In this document: positions 1-4,932 of the stretch, piece by piece
Numbering within the stretch: position 1 is the stretch's first letter
Layout: the number at the start of each line of letters is the position of its first letter
Assembly (NCBI GenBank): GCA_964644655.1
Contig: CAZXYA010000426.1
Span: 1 to 8,189 of the forward strand
Direction: 5' to 3'
DNA length: 8,189 bases
DNA from: JAFMDF01 sp964644655
GTDB lineage: Bacteria > Bacteroidota > Bacteroidia > Chitinophagales > Saprospiraceae
Made by a program: the position numbers and the translations under genes
The notes under the pieces: model-generated
Seen by the model: the letters and a program-made list of their open reading frames with translations, nothing else
What the model was told of the DNA's origin: nothing
Databases searched by the model: none

Positions 1-2
1 GG

Positions 3-34
3 TTTTAATTTTAATTGTCATTTTAATTTTAATT
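3..34. repeat. AT-only direct repeat, two 14-base units
   Basis: The sequence TTTTAATTTTAATT occurs at 3-16 and again at 21-34, separated by GTCA, giving an 18-base period. It lies downstream of folK and no gene is seen here. The bases are very simple, so chance or slippage is a sufficient explanation. Confidence 0.6.
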
Positions 35-94
35 CATTCCTTAGCATTACGGAGCTAAAGTAATTTTTTCTCCCCGTTATTTTAGGGCTTAAAA

Positions 95-131
95 AAATCA
101 TACCTGCCTGCCGGCAGGCAGGAATCGTAAA
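95..131 (-). repeat. Palindromic dispersed repeat, copy 1 (GC-rich form)
   Basis: The core at 103-122 is a perfect 20-base palindrome, CCTGCCTGCCGGCAGGCAGG. Read on the minus strand it is preceded by TTTACGATT and followed by TATGATTT. The same arrangement surrounds the cores at 1453-1472 and 4672-4691, and all core differences between copies are transitions. It lies 3' of folK in the same orientation as that gene. As RNA it would form a very stable hairpin, so it may end folK transcription, although no U-tract of normal length follows. Confidence 0.75.
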
Positions 132-157
132 TCTGTCTTATAAAAACTAGATAGATG

Positions 158-178
158 TATGATTTCAGATTTATGATT
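158..178. repeat. Heptamer array beside palindromic repeat copy 1
   Basis: Three 7-base units, TATGATT, TCAGATT and TATGATT, run in tandem. GTATGATTT at 157-165 is the exact reverse complement of 95-103 on the other side of the palindromic core, so the core sits inside an inverted pair of heptamer-like sequences. The copy at 4665-4695 has the same layout. Confidence 0.55.
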
Positions 179-198
179 TTTTGCTTACTCCAAAACTA

Positions 199-214
199 GG
201 GGGAATTTTCTCCC
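199..214 (-). terminator. Possible folK terminator hairpin
   Basis: GGGGGA (199-204) can pair with TCTCCC (209-214), one pair being a wobble, around a 4-base loop. It lies 40-55 bases beyond the folK stop codon. On the minus strand it is followed by TAGTTTTGG, a poor U-tract, so termination here is uncertain. Confidence 0.3.
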
Positions 215-253
215 AAATTCTGAACAGCCTAGCTTGATGATTAGCCATTCACA

Positions 254-742
254 TTATTCTGGACACCAAATTTTAATATCCAAAATATCTTCTGTATTAG
301 CATATAATGTGTTAATGTTTTTTTTATTTACAGGATGCACAAAATTAGGCGCAATTTCTGCCAAAGGTGCTAAAACAAAATTTCTTTCTGCAATAAAGGG
401 GTGGGGGATGGTTAATTTTTTACTAGAGATAATTTGATTGTCAAAAAAAAGCAAATCAATGTCAATGATTCGGGTGTACCATTTTTGTGTTCTAACTCGC
501 CCCATGTCTAATTCTATAGCCAAAACAGTTTCCAAAGTTTCTAAAGGTGATAATGTTGTTTTTACCAAAAGTACCTGATTGAGAAAATCTGGTTGGTTTT
601 CAACTCCCCAAGCTTTGGTTTCATAAATAGAAGAAATAGATAAAACAGGACCAACTTTTTTTGTTATTTCCGAAATAGCTCTATTTAAATTTATTGGTCT
701 ATTTCCAAGATTTCCACCGATACTAAAGTATACTTTATGCAA
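254..742 (-). CDS. folK: 2-amino-4-hydroxy-6-hydroxymethyldihydropteridine pyrophosphokinase (HPPK), TTG start
   Basis: This cytoplasmic enzyme of folate synthesis transfers pyrophosphate from ATP to 6-hydroxymethyl-7,8-dihydropterin before dihydropteroate synthase acts. The 162-residue length is normal for single-domain HPPK. Family landmarks are the N-terminal FSIGGNLGNR (6-15), SSIYETKAWG (37-46), DFLNQV (52-57), the arginine-rich loop GRVRTQ (81-86), RIIDIDLLFF (91-100) whose D94 and D96 should hold the two magnesium ions, IPHP (112-115) and ERNFVLAPLAEI (119-130). The start must be TTG at 742: an in-frame TAG lies two codons upstream, no ATG exists before residue 80, and HPPK proteins begin at this point. 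No Shine-Dalgarno site is visible. It is the last gene of a minus-strand series behind trmD and arsC, but 303 bases separate it from arsC, so it probably has its own promoter, which I could not identify. Confidence 0.95.
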   Translation of the reverse strand: MHKVYFSIGGNLGNRPINLNRAISEITKKVGPVLSISSIYETKAWGVENQPDFLNQVLLVKTTLSPLETLETVLAIELDMGRVRTQKWYTRIIDIDLLFFDNQIISSKKLTIPHPFIAERNFVLAPLAEIAPNFVHPVNKKNINTLYANTEDILDIKIWCPE

Positions 743-871
743 TGGCTATTATTTTAATTTGTAATTGGTTCGCAGAGTGCGGAAGGTTTGGTATTAAATG
801 GTCAGGTAAAAAAGGGAGATTATGAAAACATTTAAAATATCGTCTTGCTCGTTAAATCTATTGAAAAAAAA

Positions 872-900
872 TTAGCAACGGATTAAGTTAGCAACGGATT
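872..900. repeat. 13-base direct repeat
   Basis: TTAGCAACGGATT occurs at 872-884 and 888-900 with AAG between, a 16-base period. It lies in the long leader region of folK (minus strand). It could be a regulator site or a fragment of a dispersed intergenic repeat; nothing in the sequence decides between these. Confidence 0.7.
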
Positions 901-971
901 TTTATCAATTATTTATCTGATTTATAAGATAATATTTCCATTTTACTAATTTTTAGCCTCTTTGCCCTAAG

Positions 972-1000
972 CATTAAATAAACCCTTTATTTATTTAATG
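972..1000 (-). terminator. AT-rich perfect hairpin 3' of arsC
   Basis: CATTAAATAAA (972-982) and TTTATTTAATG (990-1000) are exact reverse complements, an 11-base-pair stem with a 7-base loop. It lies 46-74 bases beyond the arsC stop codon. The stem has only one GC pair and no clear U-tract follows, so a terminator role is only a suggestion. Confidence 0.35.
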
Positions 1001-1045
1001 AGAGAATAGGTATTCCATTTTAAGACCAATTAATAATCCCTAAAG

Positions 1046-1384
1046 TCACAGTAAATCAAATACATTTTCAGGAGGTCTTCCCAAAACTGCTTTTCCATCT
1101 TTAACAACAATTGGACGTTCTATTAGTTTTGGATGAGCAATCATAATATCAATCCATGCAGCTTCTGCGATTTCCTTTCCCTTGAATTGCTCCTTATAAA
1201 TTTTTTCTCCTTTTCTTAAAAGTAGAGAAGGCTGGATGTTTAATTGCTTGATTAAGGTTTGTAATTCTTCTTTAGAAGGAGGCGTCTTTAAATATAAGAC
1301 AATCTCAGGCTCAACCCCGTTTTCTTTCAAGAGATTTAAAGTTTGTCTACTTTTACTACATCTAGGATTATGGTATATTCTCAT
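1046..1384 (-). CDS. arsC: ArsC-family arsenate reductase (glutaredoxin type)
   Basis: The 112-residue thioredoxin-fold protein matches the ArsC/Spx/YffB family over its whole length and is closest in pattern to glutaredoxin-dependent arsenate reductases. These reduce arsenate to arsenite through a single cysteine and glutathione or glutaredoxin. The N-terminal motif IYHNPRCSKSR places the catalytic cysteine at C9. R57 (LLLRKGE), R90 (IERPIVV) and R103 (LGRPPE) match the three arginines that bind the oxyanion in plasmid R773 ArsC. The ATG at 1384 is preceded by GGAAAAATA, a weak ribosome site. No arsR, arsB or acr3 gene is nearby, so an arsenic role is not supported by context; members of this family outside ars operons often have unknown substrates. 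It lies 120 bases after trmD on the same strand and may be cotranscribed with it. Family assignment is firm; substrate is not. Confidence 0.88.
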   Translation of the reverse strand: MRIYHNPRCSKSRQTLNLLKENGVEPEIVLYLKTPPSKEELQTLIKQLNIQPSLLLRKGEKIYKEQFKGKEIAEAAWIDIMIAHPKLIERPIVVKDGKAVLGRPPENVFDLL

Positions 1385-1445
1385 TATTTTTCCTTTTCTG
1401 GATACCTTGCGGCAACTGGTTTATTAGTGATAGATTTCTTTTTTA

Positions 1446-1476
1446 ACGAATTTCTACCTGTCGGTAGATAGGCATC
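1446..1476 (+). repeat. Palindromic dispersed repeat, copy 2
   Basis: This 31-base stretch is identical to 4665-4695 except for one base (G at 1464, A at 4683). Its core, TCTACCTGTCGGTAGATAGG (1453-1472), is a decayed palindrome that differs from copy 1 by transitions only. It lies in the 120-base gap between trmD and arsC, in the opposite orientation to both genes. Confidence 0.8.
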
Positions 1477-1500
1477 TTTCATTGTTTATCATTCATCATT
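1473..1500 (+). repeat. Heptamer array after repeat copy 2
   Basis: Four 7-base units follow the core without a break: CATCTTT, CATTGTT, TATCATT and CATCATT, consensus YATNNTT. The array ends five bases before the trmD stop codon on the other strand. The left-hand inverted array seen at the other two copies is missing here. Confidence 0.6.
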
Positions 1501-1504
1501 ATAA

Positions 1505-2185
1505 TCACTTCTCGTCCAATAAATCGGGTCTACGTTCTCTAGTCCGTTTAAAAGATTGCTCTTCTCTCCAATCGTCAATTTTTTTAGCATGGCCACTCAA
1601 TAAAATAGCTGGCACTTTTTTGCCCCTAAAATCAGCTGGTCGAGTATAAACTGGTGGGGCTAATAAATCATCTTGAAAAGAATCAAATAAGGCAGAGGTT
1701 TCATCATTTAAAACCCCAGGAATCAAGCGACCAATTGAGTCTACTAAAACGGCTGCTGGTAACTCTCCACCAGATAATACAAAATCACCAATAGAAATGT
1801 CCATGGTGATATAGTCTTGCCGAATGCGTTCATCCACCCCTTTATAATGACCACAAAGGAATAATAAATTTTCGTAAAGAGATAACCTATTAGAAATAGC
1901 TTGATTTAAGCGAGTGCCATCAGGAGTTAAGTAAATGATTTCATCATATTTCCGTTCTGCTTTTAGTTGGTCAAAGCAATTGGCTATCGGTTCACACATC
2001 ATTACCATGCCAGCACCTCCACCGTATTGATAATCATCTACTTGTCGATTTTTCCCTAAACCAAATTCTTTTAAATCGTGAATGACGACTTCTAATAATC
2101 CACGGTCTTGTGCCCTTTTCATAATAGAATGCTCCAGCGGACTTTTTAGTAAATTAGGTTGTACGGATACAATGTCTATTCTCAT
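1505..2185 (-). CDS. trmD: tRNA (guanine-N1-)-methyltransferase TrmD
   Basis: TrmD uses S-adenosylmethionine to methylate N1 of G37 next to the anticodon, which prevents +1 frameshifting; it is normally essential. The 226 residues carry the SPOUT trefoil-knot signatures in order: DDYQYGGGAGM (50-60), YLTPDG (85-90), CGHYKGVDER (111-120), SIGDFVLSGGE (131-141) and the C-terminal VYTRPADFRG (179-188) with VPAILLSGHAKKI (191-203). The acidic DSFQDD at 168-173 lies where the catalytic aspartate of the family is expected, most likely D172. Most TrmD proteins have GHH where this one has GHA (198-200). The gene is not in the classical rpsP-rimM-trmD-rplS cluster. The ATG at 2185 follows a promoter box by only four bases, so translation may start without a leader. 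It diverges from the amidase gene at 2397. Confidence 0.97.
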   Translation of the reverse strand: MRIDIVSVQPNLLKSPLEHSIMKRAQDRGLLEVVIHDLKEFGLGKNRQVDDYQYGGGAGMVMMCEPIANCFDQLKAERKYDEIIYLTPDGTRLNQAISNRLSLYENLLFLCGHYKGVDERIRQDYITMDISIGDFVLSGGELPAAVLVDSIGRLIPGVLNDETSALFDSFQDDLLAPPVYTRPADFRGKKVPAILLSGHAKKIDDWREEQSFKRTRERRPDLLDEK

Positions 2186-2189
2186 AGGG

Positions 2190-2220
2190 CAAAGGTAAGG
2201 AGAAGGTTTAGAGGTACAAA
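2190..2220 (-). promoter_or_regulatory. Consensus Bacteroidetes promoter of trmD
   Basis: On the minus strand TTTG (2220-2217) is followed after exactly 19 bases by TACCTTTG (2197-2190), a full match to the Bacteroidetes pattern TTTG-N19-21-TAnnTTTG. Only CCCT separates the -7 box from the trmD ATG, so the transcript should begin at or within a few bases of the start codon. The -33 box lies in the octamer array at 2204-2267. Confidence 0.75.
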
Positions 2221-2267
2221 GGTTTGGAGGTACAAAGGTGTAAAGGAATGGTGGTGTAAGGATAGAA
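2204..2267 (-). repeat. Degenerate octamer array upstream of trmD
   Basis: Eight consecutive 8-base units on the plus strand: AGGTTTAG, AGGTACAA, AGGTTTGG, AGGTACAA, AGGTGTAA, AGGAATGG, TGGTGTAA and GGATAGAA. In the direction of trmD they read as ACCT-led units such as ACCTTTGT. The array is inverted relative to the one at 2313-2360, so the two could pair as a long imperfect hairpin. Confidence 0.75.
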
Positions 2268-2312
2268 TGACAAGAATGATTACTTTACTGCCTCAAAAAA
2301 AGTTCTTTCTTG

Positions 2313-2360
2313 ACCTTTATACCCTTATACCTTTGCACCTTTATCCCTTTTTACCTACAT
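2313..2360 (+). repeat. Degenerate octamer array upstream of the amidase gene
   Basis: Six 8-base units in tandem: ACCTTTAT, ACCCTTAT, ACCTTTGC, ACCTTTAT, CCCTTTTT and ACCTACAT. This is the same family as 2204-2267 (inverted) and 4875-4898 (direct), and it reads in the sense of the downstream gene. It keeps one frame open, which would add a false hydrophobic N-terminus to the amidase. Confidence 0.75.
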
Positions 2361-2363
2361 TTG
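2332..2363 (+). promoter_or_regulatory. Promoter of the amidase gene
   Basis: TTTG (2332-2335) and TACATTTG (2356-2363) are spaced by 20 bases, fitting the Bacteroidetes consensus. Transcription would start near 2368, leaving a leader of about 30 bases before the ATG at 2397. Both boxes lie in or at the end of the octamer array. Confidence 0.65.
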
Positions 2364-2396
2364 GTAATTATTGAGAAAACGAAAAGAAACTACCTA

Positions 2397-3497
2397 ATGC
2401 TTCCAATTACCAAAGCCTATTTAACGAATCATAATCGACCTGCGTTAAGAAATCGGCAATTTTATACTATTCGGAAATTAAAGGGAATTATTGCCCATTG
2501 GACTGCCAATCCTGGCTGGGGGGCGAATGCTAATGCCAACCGAAATTATTTCAACTCTACGCCTAGAAAAGCTTCTGCCCATTATATAGTGGATGACCAT
2601 TCTATTATTCAATGTTTGCCTGATAGTGAAGTAGGGTATCATGTTGGTGCTAAAACGTATAAACCCATTGGGAAAGAAATTTTAGAAGGTAATTTAACGC
2701 CCAATTTTTTCACCATTGGATTTGAAATGTGTGTCAATATGGATGGCGACTGGGATAAAACGTATCAACACTCCGTAGAACTAGCCCAATATTTATTAAA
2801 TAAATACAACTTTACGATTAATGAATTATATCGCCATTATGATATAACAGGGAAACTTTGCCCTCGAATGATGATTGAAGAAAAGGAATGGCAAGCGTTT
2901 AAACAAGATGTAAACGTTGGGCTAAAATTCCAAATAGAGCATCCCGTCAAACAAGGTTTTATCAATACGAATGACCTAAATGTTCGGAAAGGACCTGGGA
3001 TTCAATATTCAATTATCAAAGTATTGAATCAAGATGATAAAGTAGAGATTTATGAGCAAGTAGGAAATTGGTATCGGATTGAAGATGATAATTGGGTACA
3101 TAAACACTATGTAGAAATTACCTTTAGTCAAAAAAGAGGAATTGTAGAAGACCCAACAGGATTGAATGTCCGTTCTGGTCCGGGGATGCGGTTTCCTGTG
3201 GTGGAAATGATTCCAGATGGGACGGATGTGGTGATCGAAAATAAGGTAGGAAATTGGTATCAATTAGATGATAATAAATTTGCCTATCATAGTTTAATTA
3301 ATATCATTGAGGTCAAAACTGGGAGGGTAGTAGATGCTGGGTTTTTGAATGTTAGAAAAGGTCCAGGTACCAATCATTCCATTGTTAAAAAATTGCAAGA
3401 TGGGGCGTTAATAGAAATTTTTGAGACCAATGGAAAATGGCTGCGCATCGGTGGAGATGAATGGGTACATGGGGCTTATGTGGAGCTAATAGAATAA
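2397..3497 (+). CDS. N-acetylmuramoyl-L-alanine amidase (Amidase_2) with three SH3b domains
   Basis: The enzyme should cut the amide bond between N-acetylmuramic acid and L-alanine in peptidoglycan. Residues 23-165 of 366 form an Amidase_2 domain similar to phage and Bacillus amidases (CwlA/XlyA type): IIAHWTANPGWGANANANRNY (split at H34, the first zinc ligand), ASAHYIVDD, FTIGFEMCVNMDGD with the conserved E110, and LYRHYDITGKLCP giving zinc ligands H147 and C155. Three bacterial SH3 domains follow at about 187-241, 247-303 and 308-366, each with LNVR(K/S)GPG and GNW/GKW motifs, and probably bind the wall. I chose the ATG at 2397 because the promoter lies at 2332-2363; the longer reading from TTG at 2310 only translates octamer repeats. 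There is no signal peptide, which is odd for a wall enzyme and resembles endolysins or effectors needing another exit route. No holin or phage gene is adjacent. Confidence 0.9.
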   Translation: MLPITKAYLTNHNRPALRNRQFYTIRKLKGIIAHWTANPGWGANANANRNYFNSTPRKASAHYIVDDHSIIQCLPDSEVGYHVGAKTYKPIGKEILEGNLTPNFFTIGFEMCVNMDGDWDKTYQHSVELAQYLLNKYNFTINELYRHYDITGKLCPRMMIEEKEWQAFKQDVNVGLKFQIEHPVKQGFINTNDLNVRKGPGIQYSIIKVLNQDDKVEIYEQVGNWYRIEDDNWVHKHYVEITFSQKRGIVEDPTGLNVRSGPGMRFPVVEMIPDGTDVVIENKVGNWYQLDDNKFAYHSLINIIEVKTGRVVDAGFLNVRKGPGTNHSIVKKLQDGALIEIFETNGKWLRIGGDEWVHGAYVELIE

Positions 3498-3788
3498 TTG
3501 TATATGGTACTGAGCGTAGGGTAAAGGACTTTTAATATTAGGGCAAAAAATCTTAAATAGACTTTATTCTAAAAGGCTTAGTCCAGAACTCTAATTACTG
3601 GAAGCACTCTATATACGATTTTTTTCAGAATAAATACTAATCCATTTCTAATTTATTGGCTTATCAGTCATAGTGGAAATTCAATAAAATATTACATTTT
3701 TAAAAATTTAATTTATCTTCGCATTCCTGGTCTAACAATGAGACAAGCTGATTTTGTAATCTCCTAATCATTTTCATAAAAACTAAAG
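3498..3788. other. Gene-free interval between the amidase and first crotonase genes
   Basis: I see no gene, no convincing terminator and no copy of the repeat families that fill the other gaps. The only feature is a weak promoter-like box near 3714. Confidence 0.5.
3714..3721 (+). promoter_or_regulatory. Possible -7 box of the first crotonase gene
   Basis: TATCTTCG matches TAnnTTTG at all but one fixed position and is followed by CA, as in many Bacteroidetes promoters. No TTG-type -33 box lies 19-21 bases upstream, so support is limited. The leader would be about 65 bases. Confidence 0.35.
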
Positions 3789-4583
3789 ATGGAAAAAGTA
3801 GCCTACACAGCAACAACACTTAATATTGAATTAAAAGATAATTATGCTATCGTACAGTTAAATAATGGTAAAGTCAATGCCATTAATACGCCTTTATTAA
3901 AAGATTTGCAAGCAACTTTTGTGGCATTAGAGAAAGATGACACTATCAAAGGAGCAATTTTAGCAGGTCGGCCTCATGTATTTAGCGCAGGTTTGGATGT
4001 TATGGGTTTGGCCTCAATGAATGAGCCACAAATGATAGATTTTTGGGAAACCTATATGTATGTTATGCAAAATCTAGTTAGTTTCTCTAAACCTTTGGTT
4101 TGTGCAATGACAGGATATGCACCTGCGGGAGCGACTATTTTAACTTTATGTACCGATTATCGAATTATGGGCAAAGGACCTAAGCATGTCGTAGGGATGC
4201 ACGAATTTAAAATGAGTATGCAAATTCCAGAAATGCTTTGTGATGTCTACGCTTATCATTTGGGAGAGCTGAAATCATGGAAAGCCGTTCAACAAGCTCG
4301 ATTATTTAATAGCGATGAGGCATTGGCAGCGGGACTAGTAGATGAATCGGTAGCGGTAGAAGAAGTGATGGTAAGTGCAGAAAAGCATTTGAAAAAAGTA
4401 ATGAAAGTTCACCCGAAAGTATATGCTGCCTCTAAAAAATACATGAGGAGACAATTACACAAAATCGTTTTAGAGCGAGATGTGCCTGCCTTAGCTAAAG
4501 AAACGGTAGAATTTAATAAAGACCCTCAGTTACAAGCTTATGTGATTGAATTTATGATGAGTTTGAGGAAGAAGAAGGCTTAA
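3789..4583 (+). CDS. Crotonase-fold enzyme, probable delta3,delta2-enoyl-CoA isomerase
   Basis: A 264-residue enoyl-CoA hydratase/isomerase family protein, expected in the cytoplasm. The CoA and oxyanion-hole segments are FSAGLDV (65-71) and GYAPAGA (109-115). The first catalytic glutamate of true hydratases (E144 in rat crotonase, in GGGCEL) is T116 here, while the second (E164) is kept as E139 in GMHEFKM. A single acid at this place is the pattern of the mitochondrial delta3,delta2-enoyl-CoA isomerase ECI1. Several ECI1-like strings agree, notably FSAGLD, APAG, CTDYRIM and GP(K)H/YxxGxxE, as does the lysine-rich C-terminus (LRKKKA). I therefore infer isomerase rather than hydratase activity, moving the double bond during breakdown of unsaturated fatty acids. 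Its stop codon opens a heptamer repeat array. The next gene encodes a second crotonase-type enzyme, but that gene has its own promoter. Confidence 0.85.
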   Translation: MEKVAYTATTLNIELKDNYAIVQLNNGKVNAINTPLLKDLQATFVALEKDDTIKGAILAGRPHVFSAGLDVMGLASMNEPQMIDFWETYMYVMQNLVSFSKPLVCAMTGYAPAGATILTLCTDYRIMGKGPKHVVGMHEFKMSMQIPEMLCDVYAYHLGELKSWKAVQQARLFNSDEALAAGLVDESVAVEEVMVSAEKHLKKVMKVHPKVYAASKKYMRRQLHKIVLERDVPALAKETVEFNKDPQLQAYVIEFMMSLRKKKA

Positions 4584-4719
4584 TGATGAACTATAAACGA
4601 TGAATTATGGAAATTTGAAATATATAATAATCTTCCGAATAGATATTAATATATCTTCAATTTTACGAATTTCTACCTGTCGATAGATAGGCATCATTCA
4701 TCATTTATAGTTCATGGTT
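4582..4719. repeat. Inverted heptamer arrays enclosing repeat copy 3
   Basis: The left array (4582-4609) reads AATGATG, AACTATA, AACGATG, AATTATG, and the right array (4692-4719) reads CATCATT, CATCATT, TATAGTT, CATGGTT. They are mutual inverse complements in character; 4586-4605 and 4696-4715 pair over 20 bases with one mismatch. The left array overlaps the stop codon of the preceding gene. The palindromic core at 4672-4691 lies between them. Confidence 0.75.
4665..4695 (+). repeat. Palindromic dispersed repeat, copy 3
   Basis: Identical to 1446-1476 in 30 of 31 bases. Relative to copy 1 the core (4672-4691) differs at seven positions, all transitions. One pair of changes is compensatory (G-C to A-T between core positions 4 and 17), and several others leave wobble pairs, so the hairpin is largely kept. 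Confidence 0.8.
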
Positions 4720-4735
4720 TGGCGATGATATTGCT

Positions 4736-4867
4736 ATATTATTGACCGCAAAAAGATAGCAAGGTGCAGCGCATCGACCACATTTTACACTTTTTTATAA
4801 AGGTGGTCGGTACGCTGCACCTCAATCTATCATTTTCAAATTGCTATCTTTTTGCGGTCAATAATAT
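4736..4867. repeat. 132-base inverted-repeat element (MITE-like)
   Basis: The outer arms 4736-4762 and 4841-4867 are perfect 27-base reverse complements, with TTGACCGCAAAAAGATAGC as their centre. The inner arms 4763-4781 and 4803-4821 (GGTGCAGCG...) pair over 19 bases with two differences. The right side has 19 extra bases (4822-4840) between arms; the loop is 4782-4802. GCTATAT flanks the element at 4733-4739 and 4868-4874 and may be a target-site duplication. There is no open reading frame inside. It could be a non-autonomous mobile element or a strong terminator for the gene before it. Confidence 0.85.
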
Positions 4868-4881
4868 GCTATATACCTTTG
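4851..4881 (+). promoter_or_regulatory. Consensus promoter of the second crotonase gene
   Basis: TTTG (4851-4854), 19 bases, then TACCTTTG (4874-4881): a complete match to the Bacteroidetes consensus and the same arrangement as upstream of trmD. The -33 box lies inside the right arm of the 132-base inverted repeat, and the -7 box just outside it. The leader would be about 45 bases. Confidence 0.75.
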
Positions 4882-4898
4882 TACCTTTAAACCCTAAG
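4875..4898 (+). repeat. Octamer array upstream of the second crotonase gene
   Basis: Three 8-base units, ACCTTTGT, ACCTTTAA and ACCCTAAG, in the sense of the gene, ending 34 bases before its ATG. They belong to the same family as 2204-2267 and 2313-2360, and the first unit contains most of the -7 box. Confidence 0.65.
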
Positions 4899-4932
4899 TA
4901 GTTATTAAACAACTAAAACTTATATTTAAAAA

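Larger units (their letters stand above)
743..1045. other. Gene-free interval between folK and arsC
   Basis: I see no credible gene here. The folK leader (minus strand) contains a small hairpin, CGCA/TGCG at 771-774 and 778-781. A 13-base direct repeat lies at 872-900 and an AT-rich hairpin at 972-1000, both listed separately. No TAnnTTTG promoter box is obvious upstream of folK. Confidence 0.6.

Noticed and set aside
1..21. Possible minus-strand gene start (ATG at 21 reading MTIKIKT) leaving the window
   Set aside because: Seven codons of simple AT repeat give no evidence of coding.
822..875. 17-codon plus-strand frame after an AGGGAG site
   Set aside because: It is too short and resembles no known protein; ribosome sites of this kind are rarely decisive in Bacteroidetes.
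1046..1384. An arsenic-resistance operon
   Set aside because: Only the ArsC-family gene is present; no regulator or arsenite exporter lies nearby.
2204..2360. The facing octamer arrays as a CRISPR-like or minisatellite array
   Set aside because: Units are only 8 bases, degenerate and without spacers; they are better described as paired promoter-side repeats.
2310..2396. N-terminal extension of the amidase from TTG at 2310, giving a hydrophobic, signal-like stretch
   Set aside because: It is the translation of ACCTTTAT octamers, starts with TTG, and lies upstream of or within the predicted promoter at 2332-2363.
4736..4867. An insertion sequence with a transposase
   Set aside because: The element is 132 bases with no coding frame, so at most it is non-autonomous.
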